From contig JAHIHJ010000275.1 in NCBI GenBank assembly GCA_018899795.1, positions 1-6,182 on the forward strand: 6,182 nt of DNA, given 5' to 3'. This DNA is from Methanobacteriota archaeon. GTDB taxonomy: Archaea > Halobacteriota > Methanosarcinia > Methanosarcinales > Methanoperedenaceae. The translations under genes and the position numbers were made by a program. Below are positions 1-4,177 of the stretch, piece by piece. Within the stretch, counting starts at the first letter, position 1. Every line of letters begins with the position of its first letter. The notes under the pieces were generated by a model, which saw only the letters and a list, made by a program, of their open reading frames with translations, was not told the DNA's origin and did no database searches.

Positions 1-196
1 GGATTGCCTCACAGGTTGCATCCACCACCCTCCTGTCCACACCGATCTCATTTGCTATCTGGGTGTGCGCGATCTCGATATTCCCAGAGACCACTCGACC
101 CTCGGTATTTATCTGGAACCCTCTCTCTAAAAGTAGCCTTATTACCTTTTCCTGTGCCGGATGGTTCTTGAATTTGTCCTGTATTACACTCCACAT
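1..196 (-). CDS. HTH/ACT-domain regulator of amino acid metabolism (COG2150-like), N-terminal part
   Basis: Reading the minus strand from the ATG at 196-194 gives 65 codons that run off the window edge. The protein starts MWSVIQDKFKNHPAQEKVIR and continues with a helix-turn-helix-like stretch (about residues 40-65, with IANEIGVDRRVVDAT). This matches my memory of archaeal proteins annotated as predicted regulators of amino acid metabolism with an ACT domain, which open with MWS and carry a conserved IGVDRRVVD motif. The ligand-binding ACT domain would lie outside the window, so it is not seen. The start is fixed by an in-frame TGA directly upstream (199-197). No Shine-Dalgarno site is visible. 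A TATA-like element centred about 25 bp upstream suggests a leaderless mRNA. The gene is divergent from the membrane protein gene at 383. Family assignment is fairly confident; its target genes are unknown. Confidence 0.72.
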   Translation of the reverse strand, partial: MWSVIQDKFKNHPAQEKVIRLLLERGFQINTEGRVVSGNIEIAHTQIANEIGVDRRVVDATCEAI

Positions 197-215
197 TCAG
201 TTCTATTATTGTTGT

Positions 216-226
216 CATTATATAAA
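216..226 (-). promoter_or_regulatory. TATA box of the HTH/ACT regulator gene (leaderless start)
   Basis: On the minus strand this reads TTTATATAATG, close to the archaeal TATA consensus. Its centre lies about 25 bp from the A of the ATG at 196, which is the usual TATA-to-start distance. Transcription would therefore begin at or next to the start codon, in keeping with the missing Shine-Dalgarno site. Confidence 0.55.
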
Positions 227-310
227 TGTCTTAGCTTCAAAGATATATCCCACTTCCTAAAAAAATATTAGTTTTTCCACGCTTTTTTGGAGAAATCTAT
301 AAGTCATAAG

Positions 311-326
311 AAAGCTATTTTTAAAT
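311..326 (+). promoter_or_regulatory. Possible promoter (BRE plus TATA) of the membrane protein gene
   Basis: A purine-rich AAAG stretch (a possible BRE) is followed by TATTTTTAAA, an A/T-rich TATA-like element centred near 321. The predicted transcription start is near 345-350, giving a leader of about 35 nt before the ATG at 383. This leader carries a Shine-Dalgarno-like AAAGGT at 371-376. The region is generally A/T-rich, so the exact box is uncertain. Confidence 0.3.
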
Positions 327-333
327 TGTTAGT

Positions 334-351
334 TTATGATTAGTATCATAA
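334..351 (+). promoter_or_regulatory. Palindrome, possible transcription-factor operator
   Basis: TTATGAT and ATCATAA form a perfect 7-bp inverted repeat with a 4-nt spacer (TAGT). It sits where transcription of the membrane protein gene is predicted to start. An operator there is a common way for an archaeal repressor to block RNA polymerase. A related ATGATGA follows at 354-360. The A/T-rich dyad is reminiscent of metal-regulator boxes (DtxR or Fur-like), but the regulator cannot be named from sequence alone, and A/T-rich palindromes can arise by chance. Confidence 0.35.
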
Positions 352-382
352 TAATGATGAAAAACGCTTAAAAGGTAATAAT

Positions 383-928
383 ATGAAAAATGATAACCAA
401 TACCGCTCCTTATGGTATACCCGTTTTCAGGGTATGCTCTGCATACTGGTTTTTCTGACATGGGGGCTCGGAGATGCTTTGACGAGTTTATATATGGTCG
501 GGCAGCAGGGGCTCATGCAGGAGGGGAATATTATCGTAAGATATATTATTGCCGATTACGGGGCTTCGACCTTTGTTATGTTTAAAATATGGTTTACCTT
601 AATAATATTATTCACTCCATTCATTTTGAAGCAGGGATATGATTACTGGATGATCAACGGGTATCTCGTTTCATTTATTACTGGAGGGGCACTGGCAATG
701 ATCCTTAATATGCAGGCAGCTATGAATCAACCACTGCTCATTTTGCCCCAGCACGTTATATTGATTTATATCAGTTCTATCCTTATACTGACAAATATTG
801 GGGAATTGATCGATAAGGTGACGCATCCAAAAACCAGAAGTTTTTTTGATTGCGGATTAAATGATTTAAGGTCAATCCTCGGCTATATGGATACTTACGA
901 ACAAAAGCGCCGCGCCGGGCATGTCTGA
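383..928 (+). CDS. Four-helix membrane protein, DUF5658-like
   Basis: This 181-residue integral membrane protein has hydrophobic helices at about residues 18-38, 62-82, 91-112 and 122-141. A hydrophilic tail (142-181), rich in basic residues at its end, is probably cytoplasmic. The first half has a pattern I associate with the DUF5658 family: Asp31 and Thr34 in helix 1 (GDALTSLYMVG), Glu47 and Asn49 in the following loop, and Lys68 early in helix 2. The function of that family is not known to me. The start at 383 is supported by the Shine-Dalgarno-like AAAGGT at 371-376, 6 nt upstream. There is no signal peptide other than the first helix. A palindrome in the 5' region suggests regulated expression. 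The gene is 48 bp from the next one, which has its own promoter-like element. I am sure it is a membrane protein and only moderately sure of the family. Confidence 0.75.
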   Translation: MKNDNQYRSLWYTRFQGMLCILVFLTWGLGDALTSLYMVGQQGLMQEGNIIVRYIIADYGASTFVMFKIWFTLIILFTPFILKQGYDYWMINGYLVSFITGGALAMILNMQAAMNQPLLILPQHVILIYISSILILTNIGELIDKVTHPKTRSFFDCGLNDLRSILGYMDTYEQKRRAGHV

Positions 929-941
929 AATCACTCCGAAT

Positions 942-951
942 TTTTATTATA
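942..951 (+). promoter_or_regulatory. TATA-like element of the metallopeptidase gene
   Basis: TTTTATTATA is centred about 28-30 bp before the ATG at 977. No Shine-Dalgarno site precedes that ATG, so a leaderless transcript starting at or near the ATG is the simplest reading. Confidence 0.4.
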
Positions 952-976
952 CCATTTCAACGTTAATGTATGAACT

Positions 977-1495
977 ATGGAAGTTAAGGTGATCAGGAGC
1001 CGGGATAGAAAAAAGACGATCCAGGCAAAGATGGTCGGAGAAACTCTTGTAATATATCTCCCCACAGGATTGCACAGGGAAGAGGAAGGAAAGCTAATAG
1101 AGAAGATGAAACAAAAGATCGAGAAAAAAATACTGAAGACCCGGGCAAATAATGGTGATTATCTTAATAAGCGGTTTGATGAGTTCAATAAAATGTATTT
1201 TGATGGGAAACTAAAGGTGAATTCTATCGAATTTGTTTCAAACCAGAGGTGGGTGAGGGGGAGCTGCACGCCATCAAAAGGCACTATCCGAATATCCCAT
1301 AAACTTCTGGTAATGCCAAAATGGGTTCTTGATTATGTGATAATGCACGAGATGAGTCACCTGCTGCATCCCAACCATTCAAAGGTGTTCTGGGACAAGG
1401 TTGGCGAGTATAAATATACTGAGAGAGCAAGGGGGTTCTTGATGGCAAAAGGCATGGAGGAATATGAGATGGAAACAAAAGGCAGTGATGTCTGA
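977..1495 (+). CDS. YgjP/DUF45-type zinc metallopeptidase (SprT/M48-like)
   Basis: This 172-residue soluble protein belongs to the YgjP/DUF45 metal-dependent protease family and is of normal length for it (about 165-240). The zinc site is complete: HEMSH at residues 124-128 supplies two histidine ligands and the catalytic Glu125. His134 in the following HPNHS, in the HExxHxxxxxH arrangement typical of the family, is the likely third ligand. The family's RW-x-GSC-x-x-G-x-I block is at about 91-105, here with two extra residues (RWVRGSCTPSKGTIRIS). A lysine-rich, probably helical stretch at 34-56 precedes the catalytic part. The physiological substrate of this family is poorly defined. Bacterial relatives often sit in type I restriction operons, but no such genes are present here. 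No Shine-Dalgarno site is seen; a TATA-like element about 28 bp upstream suggests a leaderless mRNA. The opening MEVKVIRSRDRKKT fits family N-termini, which supports this start. Confidence 0.85.
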   Translation: MEVKVIRSRDRKKTIQAKMVGETLVIYLPTGLHREEEGKLIEKMKQKIEKKILKTRANNGDYLNKRFDEFNKMYFDGKLKVNSIEFVSNQRWVRGSCTPSKGTIRISHKLLVMPKWVLDYVIMHEMSHLLHPNHSKVFWDKVGEYKYTERARGFLMAKGMEEYEMETKGSDV

Positions 1496-1601
1496 GAAAT
1501 TCACCTAGATATTGGCTCGATGATGGCTAAAGTTATTGGATTAAAATGATGGTAGCAACAAGGTTTATGAATGATAAAATCAGTATTCTATCGGGGTTAT
1601 T

Positions 1602-2153
1602 ATGACAAAAGCACTGGTTTTGATGGCTGAAGGCTTTGAGGAGATAGAACTTACTACCATAGTCGATGTTTTAAGAAGGGGCGGGGTAACTGTAACCATT
1701 GCAGGTTTGAAAGATGGGATTATCACAGGGTCAAGGGGAATTAAGATGCAGCCTGATGCAGCGCTTGACAGCATCAAGGAAGTTTTCGACATCATAATCC
1801 TGCCCGGCGGTTCACCCGGTTATGTCAATCTTGGAAATGACAGGCGTGTTATTGAACTGGTGAACAAGTACAACACAAATGGAAAGATCGTCGCTGCTAT
1901 CTGCGCCGCGCCGTCTGTTCTTGCGAAGGCAGGGATACTTGCAGGCAGGAATGCAACTATTTTCAGGGGAATGGAAAACGAGTTAAAAAATGCCAGGTAC
2001 ATTGATAAATCGGTAGTAGAGGATGGGAACATTATGACATCCCAGGGTCCCGGGACGGCCATGGAGTTCGCTCTGGCGCTTTTAAATAGACTTACGGATG
2101 AGAAAAAAGCCGGGGAAGTGCAGGAAAAATTACTTTACAGACCGATACCTTAA
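1602..2153 (+). CDS. DJ-1/PfpI family protein (YajL/ThiJ-like)
   Basis: This 183-residue single-domain protein follows the DJ-1 fold nearly end to end. The N-terminal strand and helix (ALVLMAEGFEEIEL) place Glu16 at the position of human DJ-1 Glu18. The nucleophile elbow AAICAAPSVLA puts Cys101 at the position of DJ-1 Cys106. The TSQGPGTAMEFALALL block near residues 146-161 matches the conserved DJ-1 C-terminal motif. The Glu-Cys pair is therefore intact. The position of human His126 is not histidine here (NATIFRG). Family members are variously described as chaperones, glyoxalase or deglycase enzymes and oxidative-stress sensors; the exact activity cannot be read from sequence. Spacing of 106 bp from the preceding gene suggests separate transcription. 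A weak GGGG lies 5-8 nt before the ATG. The stop overlaps the likely rpl1 promoter. Confidence 0.9.
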   Translation: MTKALVLMAEGFEEIELTTIVDVLRRGGVTVTIAGLKDGIITGSRGIKMQPDAALDSIKEVFDIIILPGGSPGYVNLGNDRRVIELVNKYNTNGKIVAAICAAPSVLAKAGILAGRNATIFRGMENELKNARYIDKSVVEDGNIMTSQGPGTAMEFALALLNRLTDEKKAGEVQEKLLYRPIP

Positions 2154-2157
2154 AGTA
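2148..2157 (+). promoter_or_regulatory. Candidate TATA box of the ribosomal operon
   Basis: CCTTAAAGTA overlaps the DJ-1 stop codon. A start site about 25 bp downstream would fall near 2178, so the transcript would begin at the CCTCCC that complements the rpl1 Shine-Dalgarno site. A second A/T-rich candidate (TTACTTTA, 2130-2137) would give a start about 15-20 bp earlier. The choice between them is open. Confidence 0.3.
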
Positions 2158-2177
2158 CTTCCTGATTGAAAATAGCA

Positions 2178-2223
2178 CCTCCCTATCACCGTAGGAGACC
2201 ATTGAGTCGACTACTACGGGAGG
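2178..2223 (+). promoter_or_regulatory. Structured rpl1 leader, probable L1 autoregulatory operator
   Basis: CCGTAG (2189-2194) pairs with CTACGG (2214-2219). Inside lies an asymmetric loop with GAG on the 5' side and CGA-CTA on the 3' side, then a short AC/GT inner helix (2198-2199 with 2206-2207). From memory, L1-binding sites on 23S rRNA helices 76-78 and on archaeal L1 mRNA have the same plan: an outer stem, GGAG followed by a short helix, and CGA plus A-rich bases on the return strand (GGAGGC with GCCGA there; GGAGAC with GTCGA here, a compensatory difference). The lower stem includes part of the GGGAGG Shine-Dalgarno site (2218-2223), and CCTCCC at 2178-2183 is its perfect complement. 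L1 binding would stabilise a fold that hides the ribosome site of rpl1 and, by coupling, of rpl10 and rpl12. The structure is inferred, not calculated. Confidence 0.55.
2218..2223 (+). promoter_or_regulatory. Strong Shine-Dalgarno site that fixes the TTG start of rpl1
   Basis: GGGAGG lies 7 nt before the TTG at 2231, an optimal match and spacing. The next in-frame ATGs (codons 12 and 14) would remove the first helix and have no such site. The TTG is therefore the best start, and a strong site paired with a weak start codon fits a translationally controlled gene. Confidence 0.75.
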
Positions 2224-2230
2224 AATCATA

Positions 2231-2872
2231 TTGGAACATGAAAAGATAGTAACCGCTGTTAAAATGGCGATGGAAAAGTCGCCGCAGCGTAAATTCTCAG
2301 AAAGTATAGATCTGGCTATAAACCTTAAGAATCTTGATATGAACCAGCCGCAAAACAGGCTTGATGAAGAGATCATCCTGCCTAACGGCGTTGGTAAACA
2401 GATCAAGATCGCAGTATTCGCTAAAGGTGAGACTGGCCAGAGAGCAAAAGCCGCAGGAGCAGATTATGTTTTTGACCCTGATGAAATAAACGTTCTCGGA
2501 GATGATAAACCAAGAGCAAAGAGCCTGGCTGAAGAAGTAAATTTCTTCATCGCAGAATCGGCGTACATGCCTTTAATAGGTAAAACGCTCGGTCAGGTGC
2601 TTGGTCCCAGGGGCAAAATGCCCATACCGCTTACACCTGATAAAGATGTTGTCCAGGTAATCAACAAGTCCAGGAACTCTATAAAGGTCAGGTCCAAGGA
2701 CAAGATGACATTCCACATCTCTGTGGGAAGAAAAGAGATGTCTCCTGATAAGATATCAGAGAATATCGATGCGATAATAAACCGCATTGAACACAGGTAC
2801 GAACGTGGTATGTATAACGTAAAATCGATCTATGTAAAGACCACAATGGGACCGGCAGTGAAGGTGATTTAA
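2231..2872 (+). CDS. rpl1: Ribosomal protein uL1 (50S L1 stalk)
   Basis: uL1 forms the mobile L1 stalk of the large subunit, where it binds 23S rRNA and helps release deacylated tRNA from the E site. The 213-residue product is full length for archaeal L1. The N-terminal part of domain I contains KFSESIDLAINLKNLDMNQP (about 21-40), followed by LPNGVGK. Domain II has the L1 signature PLIGKTLGQVLGPRGKMPIP (about 114-133). The C-terminal return to domain I ends with the RNA-contacting TMGP motif (205-208). The start is TTG, chosen for the GGGAGG site 7 nt upstream and for the N-terminus (EHEKIVTAVKMAMEK) matching archaeal L1 proteins. It is the first gene of rpl1-rpl10-rpl12. rpl11, which precedes rpl1 in some archaea, is absent here. 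L1 is a known translational autorepressor in methanogens, and the leader carries a matching structure. Confidence 0.97.
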   Translation: MEHEKIVTAVKMAMEKSPQRKFSESIDLAINLKNLDMNQPQNRLDEEIILPNGVGKQIKIAVFAKGETGQRAKAAGADYVFDPDEINVLGDDKPRAKSLAEEVNFFIAESAYMPLIGKTLGQVLGPRGKMPIPLTPDKDVVQVINKSRNSIKVRSKDKMTFHISVGRKEMSPDKISENIDAIINRIEHRYERGMYNVKSIYVKTTMGPAVKVI

Positions 2873-2875
2873 ATG
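2861..2875 (+). promoter_or_regulatory. Translation start region of rpl10, identical to that of rpl12
   Basis: AAGGTGATTTAAATG contains the GGTGAT Shine-Dalgarno site of rpl10 inside the last codons of rpl1. The rpl1 stop (2870-2872) abuts the rpl10 ATG (2873), so translational coupling is expected. The same 15 bases recur at 3816-3830 before rpl12. Confidence 0.7.
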
Positions 2876-3793
2876 TCAAGAGAAGGCGTACACCACAGCA
2901 TCCATATCCCCAAGTGGAAAACGGATGAGGTGGAGGATATAAAGAAATTAATTACCTCATATTCTTCAATAGGTATAGTAGGCGTCCACGGGATACCCTC
3001 AAGCCAGCTCCAGTTGATGCGCAAGAACCTGCGAGGAATGGCTGACGTTAAGATGTACAGGAACAACCTCATATTCAGGGCTCTTGAAGGTTCATCTGAT
3101 ACTATCAAGCCAGTGTCCAGGTATGTGGTCGATCAGACCGCATTATTGTTCACGAACGAAAACCCGTTCAAGCTTTACAAAATGCTTGAGATGGGTAAAA
3201 CTGCCGCCCCAATAAAAGCCGGAGGTATAGCCCCTAAGGACATTGTAGTCCAGAAAGGTCCGACTTCATTCCCCCCTGGCCCGATCGTGGGCGAGCTGCA
3301 GGGCTCTGGAATTCCGGCAGGCATCGAAGGCGGGAAGGTAGTTATCCGTGAGACAAAGACCGTAGCCAGGGCAGGCGACGTTGTAAATGCAAAACTTGCA
3401 TCCATATTGTCGCGCCTTCAAATACATCCCGTAGAACTTGGGCTTGAACTTCGCGCAGTTTATGAAAATGGCATGATATATGAATCCAAACTGCTGGCAG
3501 TGGATGAGACCAAGTTTAGAAGCGACATCACGCTTGCAGTCCAGCAGGCGTTCAATTTATCGATAAATGCGGCATACCCGGCAAAAGCCACGATAAGGAC
3601 ACTGCTTACAAAGGCGGCGTCAGAATCGAGGAACCTGGCTATAAATGCCGAGATAATAATGCCGGATATCATCGATGTGCTCCTGGCAAAAGCCAATGCT
3701 CAGATGTTATCTGTCGCTAAACTGGCAAGCGCCAGGGATGCGAATGCGGTCAGCGAAAAGCTGAAAACTAAGCTTGCCGCAGTACCAAAGTGA
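2873..3793 (+). CDS. rpl10: Ribosomal protein uL10 (P0, stalk base), lacking the usual acidic tail
   Basis: uL10 anchors the stalk to 23S rRNA and carries several L12 dimers on its C-terminal helices. Residues 1-107 are the rRNA-binding domain (HIPKWKTDEVEDIKKLITSY, then IPSSQLQLMRKNLRG). About 108-185 is the archaeal/eukaryotic insert domain (KAGGIAPKDIVVQKGPTSFP, then GIPAGIEGGKVVI). About 218-290 holds the helices that bind L12 dimers, including AYPAKATIRTLLTKA and VLLAKANAQMLSVAKLASAR. The protein ends at residue 306 with AVPK. From memory, archaeal uL10 is usually about 330-350 residues and ends in an alanine-rich and acidic stretch with a GLG-x-LFG motif like that of L12; here that tail is absent. 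The 34 bp after the stop do not encode it in any frame. The start abuts the rpl1 stop, with GGTGAT upstream. Identity is very confident. Confidence 0.96.
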   Translation: MSREGVHHSIHIPKWKTDEVEDIKKLITSYSSIGIVGVHGIPSSQLQLMRKNLRGMADVKMYRNNLIFRALEGSSDTIKPVSRYVVDQTALLFTNENPFKLYKMLEMGKTAAPIKAGGIAPKDIVVQKGPTSFPPGPIVGELQGSGIPAGIEGGKVVIRETKTVARAGDVVNAKLASILSRLQIHPVELGLELRAVYENGMIYESKLLAVDETKFRSDITLAVQQAFNLSINAAYPAKATIRTLLTKAASESRNLAINAEIIMPDIIDVLLAKANAQMLSVAKLASARDANAVSEKLKTKLAAVPK

Positions 3794-3815
3794 ACTGAAA
3801 CTCAAAAAAAAATAA

Positions 3816-3830
3816 AAGGTGATTTAAATG
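3816..3830 (+). promoter_or_regulatory. Translation start region of rpl12
   Basis: This is the second copy of AAGGTGATTTAAATG, with the GGTGAT Shine-Dalgarno site. It is preceded by an A-rich, probably unpaired stretch (A9 at 3804-3812). Such a site could favour independent high-level initiation, useful because L12 is needed in several copies per ribosome. Confidence 0.6.
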
Positions 3831-4133
3831 GAATACGTATATGCAGCACTGTTATTACACAGCGCAGGAAAGAAAGTTACAGATGAAGCAGTTTCTGCTG
3901 TTATCAAAGCAGCAGGCGGAGAAGTTGATGCAGTAAGAGCAAAAGCACTCGTTTCTGCTCTTGAGGGCGTCAATATCGAAGAAGCTATTGCAAAGGCAGC
4001 ATTTGCAGCACCAGTAGCAGCAGCAGCCCCGGCGGCAGCAGCAGCAGCGGCTCCTGAGGCAGAAAAAAAACCTGAAGATAAAGGCAAAGCCGAAGAAAGC
4101 GGAATGGAAGGACTCGGCGCACTGTTTGGCTAA
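3828..4133 (+). CDS. rpl12: Ribosomal protein L12 (P1, stalk tip)
   Basis: This is the archaeal acidic stalk protein of the P1/P2 family, which forms dimers on uL10 and recruits the translation GTPases. The 101-residue length is normal. Residues 1-58 are the helical dimerisation and uL10-binding domain ([20 protein letters not shown], then [19 protein letters not shown]). Residues 59-76 are an alanine/proline hinge, 77-92 a charged linker and 93-101 the conserved tip MEGLGALFG that contacts elongation factors. It is the last gene of the operon, 34 bp after rpl10, with its own strong initiation site. An oligo-T terminator follows. Confidence 0.97.
   Translation: MEYVYAALLLHSAGKKVTDEAVSAVIKAAGGEVDAVRAKALVSALEGVNIEEAIAKAAFAAPVAAAAPAAAAAAAPEAEKKPEDKGKAEESGMEGLGALFG
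4017..4052 (+). repeat. Alanine-codon tract in the L12 hinge
   Basis: Twelve codons, eleven alanine (GCA, GCC, GCG, GCT) and one proline, encode the flexible hinge at residues 64-75. The GCA-rich triplet array could vary in length by slippage, which would lengthen or shorten the hinge without a frameshift. Alanine-rich hinges are normal in this family. Confidence 0.7.
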
Positions 4134-4140
4134 GTCCTCT

Positions 4141-4168
4141 TCTCTTTTTTTTTATTTTTTTTCTTTCT
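4141..4168 (+). terminator. Oligo-T terminator of the ribosomal operon
   Basis: Two T-runs (T9 at 4145-4153 and T8 at 4155-4162), inside an almost pure pyrimidine stretch, begin about 10 bp after the rpl12 stop. Archaeal RNA polymerase terminates at such U-tracts without needing a hairpin. The tract fills the gap before the convergent gene, whose stop is at 4178, so it limits readthrough as antisense RNA. Confidence 0.75.
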
Positions 4169-4177
4169 AGATCAACT

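Noticed and set aside
63..260. Plus-strand open frame of 65 codons
   Set aside because: It overlaps the HTH/ACT regulator in antisense and extends into its promoter; the product is not recognisable.
1496..1601. Gap between the metallopeptidase and DJ-1 genes as a site for a small gene or RNA
   Set aside because: No reading frame with a ribosome site, no stable hairpin and no tRNA-like pattern was found; it probably holds only the DJ-1 promoter, which I could not pinpoint.
2205..2212. AGTCGACT palindrome as a protein-binding site
   Set aside because: It is only 8 bp and is better explained as part of the inner helix and return strand of the leader hairpin.
2092..2406. Minus-strand open frame of 104 codons across the rpl1 leader
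   Set aside because: It is a shadow of the DJ-1 end, the leader and the rpl1 start; no motif, and the plus strand is fully explained.
4063..4070. A8 run in rpl12 as an oligo-T terminator for the convergent PIN-ATPase gene
   Set aside because: It would act about 110 bp past that gene's stop, inside rpl12. It is possible, but a lysine-codon run explains it equally well, so I do not list it.
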